From contig CM068314.1 in the NCBI GenBank assembly GCA_034766995.1, positions 17,913,201 through 17,977,200 on the forward strand: DNA of 64,000 bases. The letters run 5' to 3'. The notes beneath the pieces were generated by a model. That model was not told where the DNA came from and searched no databases. It saw only the letters and a program-made list of their open reading frames with translations. Source of the DNA: Acanthacorydalis orientalis. Its lineage: Eukaryota > Arthropoda > Insecta > Megaloptera > Corydalidae. Numbering within the stretch: position 1 is the stretch's first letter; each line of letters opens with the position of its first letter. Shown here in pieces: positions 37,280 to 49,999 of the stretch. A program made the translations under genes and the position numbers.

Positions 37280-37850
37280 TGTGTGGAAAATTTGAATTTG
37301 TAAATATTTGGTGATTGGGTGTCCAATTTACGCCACGTGTGATACATGCCAGCGGCATGTTTATAATAGTAGGCTTTAGATTACCTCTGGAGGTACTCCT
37401 GGTATATACAGTGCGTTTTAGTAAAGGCCTTTCGTGGATGAATGAGGGAGAACGGTTGTGTGGGAGCTGACTAGAGGTTTTACTGCACGACGACGGCAAC
37501 GGTTACGCCAGCGTTGGCCATCGGGGCAGGAACACCTGCTGCGATGTAAATTATAGAGCGAGAGAATCTAAATATTGCGTGAGTGTATGCATATCAAACA
37601 TACACAAGTGGTGTGCGGTATGGTAAATGGTGGCTTGCGGTGTGTGTCTTCCTTATAATACCGCCGAACGTCTGGATTCAAATGTTATAGTACGTTTGCT
37701 TATTTTAAGATGGAATTGTACTCATTTGAATTTTTATACACGTCGCCGAGTCTTGTTAAAGTTTTATTGGACTCAGTTCGAGAGCCGCTCGTGTTTTGTA
37801 AAATTGTTGAGTAGCAGATGAAAAAGGTGTGCTGCTTCGTATCGGTTAAC
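37280..37850. other. GC-rich island, about 570 bp
   Basis: One of the longest islands. It has a CACGTG E-box (37334-37339), an inverted repeat ACATGCC/GGCATGT (37344-37360), and open frames on both strands. The minus frame 37188-37499 starts MPSSCSKTSSQLPHNRSPSF. The plus frame 37627-37821 starts at ATG and reads MVACGVCLPYNTAERLDSNV, is basic, and ends LLSSR. Neither shows a domain. It may be regulatory or contain a small exon. Confidence 0.35.
37344..37360. promoter_or_regulatory. Perfect inverted repeat beside an E-box
   Basis: ACATGCC and GGCATGT are exact complements separated by AGC, 4 bp after a CACGTG. The CATG-centred halves resemble two p53-family half-sites with imperfect edges. 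Function is inferred from the motif only. Confidence 0.25.
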
Positions 37851-37979
37851 AAATACCATGTTTTCTACTTGTAAATATTTTAGTTTCAAGTAGATTTGTG
37901 CAAACAAGAGAAAATTAATATTCGTGAATTAATAAACAAACAAGAATAAAGGTATCTACTATACACATGAATACAACTC

Positions 37980-38011
<32 letters not shown>

Positions 38012-39479
38012 CTACTAGAATTGCATGATTGTAATCTATAAAATGTGTATTTTGCTATTCACGAATAAATTTTACTGACTGCGGATTTTAAAATATACTT
38101 TATTAAATAATTGGTGCTAAAATAATTCAGACTCCCTTATGTATGCATATATTATATATTGTTCATGTACGTTTAGAAGACCGAAAACAAAACTGAGATA
38201 GAAAGGACTAGGTAATAAATTTTGCGATTAAATTATATAATTATAGCATGTTCACATGGGGGATGCAATGAATTACAGTTATGTGAAAAGGAGATAAATA
38301 TTCTCTGAGAAAATAGGTGCAAGGATTTATATACATTAGACTAAACAACAAATATACATATATACATGTAGTTACTAGCTTCATTACAGAGAAGAGATAA
38401 AAAAGTATTTTAAATGTGATTTAGAAGAAACGTATTTTATGTACAAATAAATTAAGAAGAACCTGTACAAAAACCTAAATCAAATTTATAAAACAGCGAT
38501 AATCATAAAAGTAGAAAAGCAAAAAATAATAAACTGAAAGTTTGTTAAATTGAAATTTTAACAATACAAAAAATAAGAACATAAAGTAAAATTACTAATT
38601 TTTCTGGAATATATTATTTATGTAGGTTTAAAAATAATTAAAGAAATGTTTCATCATTATAAATAAAAATAAGATTCTTCCATTTTCTGAATTGACTTTC
38701 AAATTTTCAAAAGAGTTATTAATAATAAATATATATAATAAACGGTTTTTAGTAGAAAACTAGCTACATTTTTTTAAAAAAAACTATGATATATACATTA
38801 ATATTGAAATACTGCTATGAAAACTATGTATTTGTAATTGATTTTTATATTATGTTTTAAAAATTTGAATGAAGAATGAAATTTTGTTTTTTTAAAAATT
38901 AAAACTAAAATGCATACCGATTATATAAATGTAAAAAGCATATTGAACTAATTGATTAAAAAAAAGATCAATTGAGTAAAAATAATTACGTATTACATAA
39001 TAAATGGGTATTATATAATGTTTTACTTGTTTCAAATATAAATAAAGAATAAATATCTTTTAAATAAAAGACATACCGTAATCTGCAGATAAATACTTAA
39101 AATTTTTTTCTGGACTCACCTGAAACAAAAAGAGATACGTTTAATTTATAAATTTACATTTTTTTAATATAAAATATATCAACATGCCAGTTAAGAAATA
39201 CGGGCAGTGTTTACTATGACAATTTTCAGTATTTGTGTAATCATTATATTGTAAAACATACTTGCAAATATAGTATTTCAATATATAATTAGGATTGTTC
39301 TATGTGTTTTATTGGATCTATTTTTAAACTATTACTATACAATTTAAATAAAGTAGTAAGAGAGTAAAACACAGAATTTGCTTAAATACTAGAAAACAAA
39401 TCGTTTAAATCAGTGTAGAAAATAATTCAGTTCGTGTCGGAAACAGTATTAATTAATTTACAACCCGATACAAATTAAA
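37851..39479. other. A+T-rich non-coding matrix
   Basis: About 1.6 kb without a gene. There is a short TA tract at 37982-38011. Confidence 0.65.
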
Positions 39480-39740
39480 AAATGGGACTTGGATGCTACT
39501 AATTTTATAAGACAGAAAGAGTTAATCAAAGCAGACAAGATGGCCGACTAGGGATTCCCGATGACCTTAATCCGAACATTACACATATTAGATCACGCAA
39601 ACATAGGATTTGTTTCAACCGTCTCACTAATTGCGTTGCGTTAACATCCGATATCAAGCAACATTGAGGAGAAATAGGAAAATTATCAACACAATAATCT
39701 AACGCCAAGAGTGAGGCCGTCTGTATATTGATTCGACTTC
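39480..39740. other. Balanced-composition island, non-coding
   Basis: Contains, on the minus strand, an extended nuclear-receptor half-site TTAAGGTCA (plus 39562-39570). A 60-codon minus frame lies inside but has no recognised domain. Confidence 0.3.
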
Positions 39741-40673
39741 TATTACGTTTTTTGAAGAAATAATCTTTGTTTATCAGATTCGTTCATTGTGTTACTGGTT
39801 ACGTGTATTTCTTTTCAAAATATCATTTTTAAATTACGCCATTTGATTTATAAATAGATATTTATCCGATTCCATCGTTCCAAATAGAAAAAAATATATG
39901 ATTTAAGTTCTAATTCTTTTAATCTGTTTTCTAATCTAATTTTACTTAGAGGTTGAAAGGAAATTACTTTTTTAATACTTTGTAAGGGACTAGAGATGGA
40001 GATATTGAAATGTCACTGATATTTAATTAGAATTACCTAAAAATAATAAAATCGAATTGTTACTGTTACTTTACTAAGATTGAGATCTGAAAAACAAAAT
40101 ATTTTTAAGGCACATATTTTTATTTAAGGTATTTACTATTATTTTTTAAAAATGTATTAAATTATTTAATTATTAAGTTTTTTTCTTGTAAACATCCATA
40201 GTACACATATTTTCACATATCAGTCTATAACTTAATTATAAATTTTTCAAAATCAAGCTAAAAACATTACAAAGATAAACAAATATACTTGTTATTCAAT
40301 TAACAATTTTATTATTCACAAGTGGACATTTTTTAAATTATATACGTATTTTAATTAAAATAATGAATATTTTTCCAATTCATATATGAGACTATTTTAA
40401 ATAATTCATTATATTTTGTAACAAACAACTATTAAAATAATAAAATTCTGATTTGAAGAATAATATTTAATTTGTTTATTGACTTCTAAGAAGAGGCATT
40501 TTTAAAAATGATTTTAATAAATTTATATTGTATTTAAATTAAATGGTTCCATACGAAATACACAACTCAGGTTATAAAGGCTGAAAACGAATCATGAGCA
40601 GATTAAAAATAAGAATATGTTTAAAAACACTAATATTTAATTACAATTTTTTTTAAAAAAAAAACAAAATATT

Positions 40674-40676
40674 ATT

Positions 40677-40714
<38 letters not shown>

Positions 40715-40716
40715 AA
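40674..40716. repeat. (TA)n-(GA)n microsatellite
   Basis: TA repeats switch to GA repeats. This is the reverse-complement arrangement of the (CT)n(AT)n tract at 29659. Confidence 0.95.
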
Positions 40717-40771
40717 GAAGAAAATTTTTATATAACAATATAATTAAATAAAAACTGTCACGAAAAAAGGT

Positions 40772-40819
40772 GTATATATATACATATACATATATATATA
40801 TATATATATACATATATAC
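40772..40819. repeat. Imperfect (TA)n microsatellite
   Basis: TA repeats with TACATA interruptions. Confidence 0.93.
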
Positions 40820-41973
40820 AAAAAGAAAATTCGCGTTGAGATAAATGAAATCATATATTTACGTACGTTTTAAGACTTTCTACATGTTTATAATATTCAC
40901 GTTAAATACAATTTTCTCATGTTTAAGAAAGCATAAAATTCTTTGAAAAATCAGACATAAAAGAAAATAAACAAACTTAAAGACTCACCATCGTTAAATT
41001 TTTTACACGAAAAGATATAGAATGTCAAGATTTCTGCTTTAATTATGTCTCATTTTAGACACAATCTGACTCTAAAAATAATCAAGATTTTATTACCGAC
41101 AAAGGGATTAGGGTGCTGCTATTAAATATTCTTCTACAGTCATAAAGGATAAGCTGCAATCAAATGTTGCTTTTTAAGACACACTGGAGCCGTTGCTTTA
41201 TACTGGTTTTTTGGATTTAAAAAGTAATTTCAACTTATGAAAAAAAGTATAGTATAAAGTTAATAATACTTCTGTAATGAAATATTTATAGTGTCGTTAT
41301 ATTTTCGATTAATAATAAGAATTCAAAAGTCTTGGATGTGGAAATGTGCGAAATTTTAACATATCCAACGATTTTTTAAGTTTTTACATTGTAATTTAAC
41401 AATTTACTTTCAGTTATTGAAAGATTATGTGAAATTCGCATTTCAAAGAACAAAATTTATATGAAAATCCATATAAAACATTTATATTATTTAATCACTC
41501 AAAATGAATTGATTATTTGTAGGGATAAACGCGTTAGTCTAGTGTTATTAGCACTTGAACACGAATTAAAATTAAAACTCCCCATTTGAACACTTCCGCA
41601 TGAATCACCCCTGATGCAACCCTAGTTGAAACGAACAAATGTTCAAAGTATTTAAAACTTGTGTAAAATTTAACACTGAAACACTCAAAGCGATACAAAA
41701 ATTATAACACAAATAATATGGGGATATACTAATACTTTCATAAAATGATTTTTTTAAATGGAATTTTATATAAAGAATTTATAATTTAATCTATTATAAT
41801 ATAAATAAAGAAATAATTGAATTGAATTTTTATATTTGCCTTGTATAAAAATGATTAAAACCATTCTATTTCATGTTATATCATGCGTGATACTCGTATA
41901 TTCAGAAAAGTATTTAATATTTTCAATAATTTGAAAATTGTAGTTAAAAAGGATTAAAATGGTTAATTAAAAG

Positions 41974-41976
41974 ATA

Positions 41977-42015
<39 letters not shown>

Positions 42016-42022
42016 TTATATA

Positions 42023-42070
<48 letters not shown>
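41974..42070. repeat. Long (TA)n microsatellite
   Basis: Three TA blocks separated by CATT and a phase shift (TATT/ATAT). Confidence 0.96.
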
Positions 42071-42072
<2 letters not shown>

Positions 42073-42266
42073 GGTTCTTATAGATTATGTGATTTGTTCC
42101 AATGTTATTTTAAAGTATTTAACAGATTGAAATGTATTAATAGTAAATAATTTTATTACAAAGTATATTATGAGCTTTAATATCAACAATACTATTAAAT
42201 AATATATTTTCTGATAATTAAAGTATTTATTTAGTATTAAAGAATTCTGCAGTGACAACAACTCTG

Positions 42267-43289
42267 CAGCAACGAATTTGTATTAAATTTTGTGTCAGAA
42301 ACGAAATATTTTGTGATGACATGTTAAAAATATCAGAAAAAGTATATGGAGAAAAGTTTTTATGAAAAACGCCGGTATAACATTCATACAGATTGTTTAA
42401 CGAGGGCCGAGAGTCGGTAGAAAATGATCTTTGTTCAGGATGAATGTCGATATCAACCGATGAACAACCTGTCCGAAAAGTGAAGGATTTGATCCTGAAT
42501 AATGTTAGATTGACTCAGAGATATTACTGATGATGTCGACATATCGTATAGATCTTACTAAAGCATCCTGACCGATATTTGTGCGAAGAACGCTAAATTT
42601 GGACCAAAAACAGCGTCGCAAAGATATTACTGCCAAGATGATATCTGAAGCATCTAAGGATCCCACGTTCATGAAACGCATTTAGGTATATGGATTTGAT
42701 ATCAAAACAACGTAACAATCATCCGAATGGCGTAAGAAAAGCAAAACGAAACCGAAAAGAGAGGGTCAAAGTCGATCAAAGATCAACGGTTTTTTTGTCT
42801 GTTTTGTTCGATTATCGTAGTGTGGTCCATAATTTTTTTTTCAAAGGTCAAACAGTCAATAAGGAATATCATTTAGGTGTTATGAAGTGTTTATATGAAA
42901 CGATCCAAAAAAATCGTCCGGAATTGTAAACAAACAACTAGTGAATTTTACATCACGATAATGCGTCGGCTCAACCTTCACTGCTTCTTCGCGATTTTTT
43001 AGTCAAAAACTCGACTAAAATCATCCCATAAGTGCCTTATTCGCCTGACCAAACCCTGTGTGACTGTTTTGATTCCATAAAAGCCATTAAGAAAAATTCA
43101 TTGGACGAGCTGAACAGCATACAGTCGAACGACTAAGAAAGATATATTGCATATCGGTTGAAGTGATGAGATAAGAATATTTTGCAAGCGATAGAGAATA
43201 CTTTCAAGGCGATAAAATAAATTTTGATGAATATATCAAATATTTTACGTTTTATTTCAAAATTACTGCAACTTTTTGACCGAGATAGT
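42267..43289 (+). pseudogene. Decayed mariner (DD34D) transposase copy
   Basis: The plus strand, read across frames, follows the mariner transposase colinearly. An N-terminal IKFCVR...KVYGE block comes first, then EGRESVENDLCSG and STDEQPVRKVKDL (the usual linker and second helix-turn-helix approach), then SKDPTFMKRI, VYGFDIK, LFDYRSVVHNFFFKGQTVNK, QKNRPEL, HHDNASA, PYSPDQTLCD and a C-terminal IENTFKAIK with stop at 43218. The second and third catalytic Asp (codons at 42957 and 43062) have exactly 34 residues between them. The TGDE block with the first Asp is missing between MKRI and VYG. Several stops and frame changes make it inactive. The 3' end resembles a mariner terminus (ACTTTTTGACCGAGATAGTA, ending at about 43289). 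A matching 5' terminus was not found. Confidence 0.93.
43270..43289. repeat. Putative 3' terminal repeat of the mariner copy
   Basis: The string ends GACCGAGATAGTA about 50 bp after the transposase stop and adjoins TA-containing DNA, as a mariner right end should. A left partner was not found, so the left end is probably diverged or deleted. Confidence 0.5.
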
Positions 43290-43744
43290 ATTATATTTAA
43301 AAGTACGAAACAATAATAAAATCACAGCTCAGTTTACTATGATTTCTATTTACCAAACTTTATATGAATATTGTATAGTTAATTGAATTAAGGTTGATTA
43401 TTAGAAAAAATAAATAGCTAAGTAATAAACGTACTCTGAAAATGTAGTATAAGATGATTAACCTTTTTATTTTTTTTTAATTAAATAAAAAAGACGTTTA
43501 GGTTATATATCGAATTTGATAAATTGAAAAGCACATTAATCATCTATTTGATTTGATATCCTTGAACTATATATATATATAGCAAATTACACATACATAT
43601 CTATAAATCCATGCATGTAAATATAAAATATCAGCCGTTATCGATCCAGTTTTGGATGAACACCCCTTCTATATATTCTCCGTTCATTTTTATCGTGGGT
43701 TGTATTATTTTACATGTTCTTTTTCTACATTTACACACACACAT

Positions 43745-43794
<50 letters not shown>

Positions 43795-44034
43795 TTATTT
43801 TATTATACTGTTCGTTCAATCAACTTTTTAATTTGAGTTCATGTTAGTGAGTGCAAATTGAATATTTTTTTGAATACATAAAGTATTTCTGCACGAAAAA
43901 TTAGTTATCCACATAAAAAATTGAGTTCGTATACGTATGTTATATATATACCACATACACAAAGCTAAATTTACTGATCTTGATTCCGAGAATTCCAAGT
44001 ACACATTCTGAAAAAGTAGAAAAAGTATACCGAA
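43290..44034. other. A+T-rich non-coding matrix
   Basis: No gene. Open frames on both strands at 43611-43847 run through the microsatellite at 43732. Confidence 0.6.
43732..43792. repeat. (CA)n-(TA)n microsatellite
   Basis: ACACACACATCC followed by a pure TA array. Confidence 0.96.
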
Positions 44035-44255
44035 GAGAAAGAACGGCGACGCAGTGGCGTGAATTGTGTAAAATCTTTTAAGGTGTTCGGCTCGTAGGCA
44101 TCGTACATGTTAAACAATATATTTGAAATAGGGAACAAAGACGAAAAAGCGTATAATATAGTAAAAGGAAGTTATTTCAGGTCTCTTTTCCATGCGATAC
44201 ATTTACGGGTAACGATAATTTACGGAACCTGCGAGAACGAGGAGGCTGACTGGTT

Positions 44256-44267
44256 GATCACGTGATC
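44256..44267. promoter_or_regulatory. Perfect 12-bp palindrome with E-box
   Basis: GATCACGTGATC is fully self-complementary and centred on CACGTG, the class bound by bHLH-type dimers (Myc/Max, USF or clock type in animals). No supporting context beyond the island. Confidence 0.3.
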
Positions 44268-44336
44268 GGAATAACAACTCTCTCAATTCCATTTATCAGT
44301 TGGTGCCTATATTATGCGGGTTGTAAAGAAGCAAAC

Positions 44337-44474
44337 ATGCATTCGAAAACTACTCCCCGTTTCTGGAAAGTAATGTCCGACGCAACGGATCCCGATTCAA
44401 ACAGAGATGGATTACCGATTAGCTACGTGGGGCAAGACGGACGAACGGATGATTTGGTAATGCCACTGAGGTAG
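44337..44474 (+). CDS. Possible small ORF or exon, 45 codons (unproven)
   Basis: The frame starts ATG at 44337 in context AAACATG and reads MHSKTTPRFWKVMSDATDPD, continuing with SNRDGLPISYVGQDGRTDDL and ending MPLR. Its Asp-, Arg- and Gly-rich composition is unlike the A/T-driven frames here. The same frame is open back to 44262 with a hydrophobic stretch (LSIPFISWCLYYAG) but no ATG. A donor-like TTG|GTAATG lies at 44457. No family is recognised. Confidence 0.2.
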   Translation: MHSKTTPRFWKVMSDATDPDSNRDGLPISYVGQDGRTDDLVMPLR

Positions 44475-44560
44475 ATTAGTGAAATGAGATGAAGTTGTGC
44501 AGATGTGCGTCACGTATATATTGATATCAGAAAGTTTTAACCAGTACGTGAAGTTGTTGC

Positions 44561-46535
44561 TTTTTGCTCGTTTCTACACCAGTTATATATGTTTGTATAT
44601 ATACACACACGCATATATTTGTACGTACGTATTTGTTTAGTCATAAAGTGAATGATCGAATAAAAAGAAAACAAAATTTTATTAAATTAAAAATATAAGT
44701 AAAGAAAGTCAATTTCATCAAAATTAAATTTTCAGTTTTATATCTTTATTTTATCCGGATTTTTTTAATAAATCAATAAATAAAATATTAATATAATAAA
44801 AATATTCAGCACTTGTACTTTGAAGATAAATTACTACAAGCTTAAAACATATGAATGTTAATTTTTTTTGAAGAAATAGATAAAATTCAGTAGGATCAAT
44901 ATTTCTGCATTTTTCAAATAAATAAGAAATCATTTGTTCTGCATATTGATTCAGATATTCACTTATATTAGTTCAATATTTAAAAGTTTTTTATTTTACA
45001 GTAAAAATGTTAAACTTTCATTTAAAATCAGTTGACTACCGTATAGTTACAAAAATCAATAATTTATTTTTGAATATTTCAGAAAAAAAGTGTTTGATTA
45101 TCTTTTATATTTTTATTCTGAGTGTTTCTTCTTGATCTTTACTGAAAATCAGTTACAAGTTAACTGAATTCTATTAATTTTATAGTAATAACAGAACAAT
45201 ATCATAATATTCTTAAACACTGTAGATAAATTCATCTTCATAAATTAATTTTTCATTTATCCCACAATCATAAGAAAAAAGTGTTCATCAAAAATGTTTA
45301 ATAATTGATCATCGTCCGTTTTTAATTGTCACTTGAATTTATTTTGATGGCGATACCAACTAAGAGTGCAAAGGTGTAGAAAAATATCGTTCAGAACACA
45401 AAAATAATGTGATTTATGGGTGAGCAAAAAATTCATTTTTAAAAATATAAAACCATAATTTAATAAAAGGGCACTTTGATGCCAACTGGAAATTGGTATC
45501 CGAGTGAGCTATAATGTCACCTCTATTTTGCAATAGAGATAAAAGTAAATAAATTTATTTGAGGGTTTATCTTACATTGATATTTTTCAAGTCACTATAT
45601 AATAAGCTGATAGTTTCAGGAAAATAACTATATTAAAACTTTATAGCTGAGAGGTTTAAAAAGAAGATTTAATGTTTAATAAGAAAATTAAATTTACAAA
45701 AATATCTATTTATAACTAATGGATTTATTAGGTAATTTTCTAATACACTGGCAATATCTATTATAAATACTTACAATATATATTTTATTTGCAAATGATT
45801 TATCGAAACTAAAACTAAGTGAATCTTAAATTACTGAAGTTTTTATACATAAATCATTAATGTACATTGATGTACACTCATTTATAATTACATAAATAAA
45901 ATCAATTACACAAATTAAAAAGAAGAAAACGTGGAAAAAATACCAGTTTCATATATCGTGTACTTGTCAAGTTCTTTTTTTAATTTGGCTAATAAAAGTA
46001 GCGCATAGAATGTAAATATTGAATCAAGTGATTCATTTTTCATTCGTGTGAAGACATAAAATCATTTTATTGGAATATATGTTTATAGTGAGAAGCATTG
46101 TCTATGTTATATGTATTTTATAGAACATTCTTTGGTTATAAATCCATTTTTAAATTTTAAAACCAGTGTGTTTATTGTTTCAAACAGACTTTTTTTATAT
46201 ACTGTATCAAATTTTTAATGTAATATTTAAAATATGGATCTGTTAATTAAAAACATGAAATAAATATTATAAATGAGTTATGAACGTTAAAAAATATAAA
46301 ATGGATTTACAGTTTTAGATTGCAGTGTTGTTGATTTTTGCTTCAAACCAAATATATTTGATTTCTGTACGTATAATTGCATGACATATGAGTATGGATT
46401 TTAAATGAGATAAAGACAGAAAATCTAGTAACTGATATAGAATGAAAATGTATGAATTAAAACTATAGAAAAACTGTATAATGTGCGAAATTAATATTAC
46501 TTTCTAGTAAGTAAATCCAGGCGATTTATATAGTA

Positions 46536-46583
<48 letters not shown>

Positions 46584-46876
46584 CTTTTCGATGAATAACA
46601 CAATTAATAATTAGTACATGCTAATTACAAACAACAAGTAATGTACAAAAATTATTTCAAGATAAAATCTTTGATAATACATGCATCAACAAGTATAATA
46701 TACTAATATAAATTAATTTTTTTTCTTTCTTAATTATGCTATACTCCGAAATTTTTGTATATTAGGTATAAAGAAACAGTCATTATTTAATTGAAGTATA
46801 TACTTTGAGAATAAATTGATTGAAGTTTGTAAAGTTGTTAAGATCAAAGTTTATTAATCTCTTTTTATCAAAAATA
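44561..46876. other. A+T-rich non-coding matrix
   Basis: About 2.3 kb with no supported gene. It contains a TA array at 46540-46579. Confidence 0.65.
46540..46579. repeat. (TA)n microsatellite
   Basis: Pure TA array. Confidence 0.96.
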
Positions 46877-47421
46877 TTAGATTGGTGGAAAAATAATTGC
46901 GGTTTATGACGACAAATGCATATATATTTTCTAATTTAAGTGGTCGAGAACTGTTGGATGACTAACGCCTAACTTTTGTATAGACACTCGAATGTTGTGC
47001 GTAGATCTGATTCAACTCTCTTCAGTTGATCGTTATGAATTGAAGAAAGACGTCCGCGACCTTCATATTCAAGAATCTTGTCTCTAGCACGAAATTTTTG
47101 AAAGCGCCATTGCACCGTACGTTCCTTACAGTATCTACACCAAATATATCGTTTAATTTACAAGCAATTACTGGATACTTTACCACCCGTTTTGAACTGA
47201 TACAAAAATTGCTCTTATATGCCTCTTTTCCATTTTTAATTCAATAGCCTAATTTGAATAAAAATTAGTAATAAAACCAAAGTCGATGTTATTAAAATAT
47301 AGACCAAAAAAATTCCTTTAAATGATATTAACATGATCACGGTGAAATGACACTTTCATTAAATGAAATAAGGTTAGAATTCGGAGAATAAAAACCGTAA
47401 TTATTTTCCTACCAACCTAAT
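46877..47421 (-). mobile_element. Internally deleted mariner element, copy 1
   Basis: A 545-bp element bounded by TA. The left end is TTAGATTGGTGGAAAAATAA and the right end, reverse complemented, is TTAGGTTGGTAGGAAAATAA, forming inverted repeats of about 28 bp. The interior, read on the minus strand from the ATG at 47233, starts MEKRHIRAIF and ends with a recognisable LGVSHPTVLDHL (second helix-turn-helix). It then joins almost directly to the far terminus, so the catalytic DD34D domain is deleted. Stops and frameshifts occur within the remnant. It shares its whole layout with the copy at 53024. Confidence 0.9.
46925..47233 (-). pseudogene. N-terminal mariner transposase remnant (copy 1)
   Basis: Only the DNA-binding half remains. 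The start MEKRHIRAIF, a QNGW segment, RTSFFNS and the SHPTVLDHL helix-turn-helix are visible in mixed frames. No catalytic Asp is present, so no active transposase can be made. The parent looks like a mauritiana-type mariner such as those known from ants and bees, but the subfamily is an inference. Confidence 0.8.
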
Positions 47422-47989
47422 AGTCAAATTTAAGGGAAAAAATATATATGACAGAGAGGGAGATTATAATTTATGGCATAATTATATGAAATATAATTTA
47501 TGATTATTCATAAAATTGTATAGACACTCTGACTAACCACTTTCACAATTCAATTTTTCTTTCGTTTTATAAACCACGATTTTTTATGACTACTTGTGTA
47601 TATTTCCCTGGCGATACCATCGTTCTAAGAACATTAAGATACAGAAAAATCTTATAATTATTGTCTTTGATATGTTTTCATAGCTCGTATAATGATTACA
47701 AATATGTTAAAATTATTCCGAATTAACTACGTTTATATTAGCATGACTTTTTTAAAGAAATATGAGAAAAACTTTATAGTCGTCTATGTATATCTGTGTT
47801 ATATAGATTTTTAAAATAACAATATAAGTAGGCTGTGTGTATGAGTCAACTAGTCAGTGGGTATATTAGAAAAAAAATTACTGAACTAATACAACACTGT
47901 TTTTATTTCATGTCGAACTAATTTATAAAACACGATGCTGATACAAAAAAAGCTAATTCAAATATATTAACGTAGGTACTACATACACC
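47422..47989. other. A+T-rich non-coding matrix
   Basis: No gene or element seen. Confidence 0.6.
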
Positions 47990-48490
47990 GAAAATATATA
48001 TTTTGTAATGTCAATAACTCGATATTCGCTCAACATTTCTGTGTACCATGATAAAGTGAAATCATCAATTGGATAACAACATACAGTTAGATCTCTAGGT
48101 GTGTATTGTGAACTCAGATTGGAATGAGTAGAATACCTTAGCGCCCTACGGAATTCAAATCGCGCTGTACTGGGACAATTCCAAACGAAAACAAGTGACG
48201 GCAAATGGTTCTAGGTAGTTGTACGGTGTGCTGTTATCGAATACGAATCCACAGCATAAGGTATGTGTGTTTTGAGACTGAACGTAGAAGTATAATACAT
48301 ATCTGGTACAACCCCAACAGCTTGTGTTTGGATATTGTGAGATGTAGAAGTTTTTATACAATTCGACGTTAAGAAAACCGTTTTGTTTATATTTCGTGTA
48401 AGATTTTGATAGATTCGTGTTTATCTTGGATTACGACGATTGTTACGACGGTGTGCTGTCGTTTATTGCCTGTTGTATTATTTCATGTTT
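47990..48490. other. Balanced-composition island
   Basis: About 500 bp. Two minus-strand frames overlap (47953-48204 and 48155-48361), both without a domain. A donor-like AAG|GTATGT occurs near 48260 on the plus strand. Coding status is not supported. Confidence 0.3.
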
Positions 48491-48581
48491 TTCGTTTTGC
48501 TGAATTTCAATGATAGTCTAGTGTACACATGAACGTACTAACATCTAGAATTTTTATTCAAATATACATAAATATAACACA

Positions 48582-48617
<36 letters not shown>

Positions 48618-49481
48618 AATGTGCTTGGAAATAAATTATATTTTGATAAGATAAAAATAATAATTACACTAGCTGTCTACAGTTATTAACTATGAATGAT
48701 ACCTACACGTCGTTTCTATCGTCGTACAGTTTATAAAGTATAAAAAATAAATTAATAAAGAATCATAAACTAATTATTTTCATTATATTCTTCATTCATT
48801 GATATATTTAGACATTTAAAAAAATATAAAATCATTATATCAATGAATATAAATTCCGAAAATTAATTTAATGCTTTATTGTGCTGTACTTGAGTATTCA
48901 TTTATTTTGTGCGTGAATCCTGGAGGTTGCGGGTGACTTCTTTTACGACCGATTTTAAATCTCGTCACCTTCAGATAGATTATGAACTTCAATTAAATTG
49001 AATTAAATTTTAAAATATGAAGATGAAAAATATTCAAATTATTGAAAAAAAATAAATGACATTTGCACGATTTGTACACAAAACTCAATCCGTTGTTAAT
49101 TTAAAAAAATGTATATATATTTTAAAAACAGCTTAATTCGTATTTCTCATACTTTGAGACATTTCAAAAATTGATATCATATACAAGAACTACCTAAATA
49201 ATATGAAAATTTGTATATATTAGCTTTAATTAATTTTTGTGATTTTATATTTTAAAAAAATCTAAAACGATATAAAATATAAAATAATGATTTTATTTTC
49301 AGATTTATGTATACGTATCAAGAGCTGCGCTTTCGTTAATCAGGTAAATAAATTTTATTTAAAATCATGATAACTCAGAGAATTAATTTAATTTCTTTAG
49401 TAGGATTTTTATCTACGATGATTAAATATACTTTTTATTACATTGTGTTTATTTAATTTTTGTCGTTTAATGATAAACAAA

Positions 49482-49535
<54 letters not shown>

Positions 49536-49999
49536 ATACACTATTATATATTTAAACATACTTAATCTCGAGTAGATTAAAAATTAAATTTAGATATTGG
49601 TTAACTTTATGGTTTTTTGATATTTAATATATAAATATTTAGTATTTTATATGAAAAATGAGAATAAGGCAGGATATAAGAAATGAAAAATATAATAAGT
49701 TAAAAATAATTCTGTATCTTTTTTGCATAATTTAATAGCATATTTCTTATTACGAACCAAAAATAGAAATAAAAAAATACCATTTCACAAAATTAATTAT
49801 CTGAAGTAACAAAAAAACACCGTTTTTCACGGTCAAAATTCCAAGTATAATATTATGGTTTCCGTTAAAGTGCAATAAGAGAACAAAAGAAAATATTAAC
49901 GCCGTTGAAATTTTTGTAATTACAAACAGCGAAACAGTACACATAAAACAAATAACCAAAAAATATGATCGGAGAAACAAACATGCAAAAGTTGACCAA
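48491..49999. other. A+T-rich non-coding matrix
   Basis: About 1.5 kb without a supported gene. A small balanced patch lies at 48900-48980. TA arrays occur at 48584-48613 and 49489-49531. Confidence 0.6.
49489..49531. repeat. (TA)n microsatellite
   Basis: Pure TA array. Confidence 0.96.

Larger units (their letters stand above)
39741..41973. other. A+T-rich non-coding matrix with two small islands
   Basis: No supported gene in about 2.2 kb. Better-balanced patches occur at 41090-41210 and 41520-41640. Microsatellites occur at 40674-40716 and 40772-40819. Confidence 0.6.
44035..44560. other. GC-rich island
   Basis: A complex 500-bp island with an acceptor-like TTATTTCAG near 44180, a 12-bp perfect palindrome at 44256 and a short coding-like frame at 44337-44474. 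Confidence 0.35.

Noticed and set aside
42690..42929. Intact-looking 79-codon frame as an independent gene
   Set aside because: It is the middle section of the decayed mariner transposase (FDYRSVVH, GQTVNKEYHL), not a separate gene.
45352..45500. GATACCAA and TTGGTATC inverted pair about 135 bp apart
   Set aside because: Short arms with a long gap are expected by chance in this much sequence.
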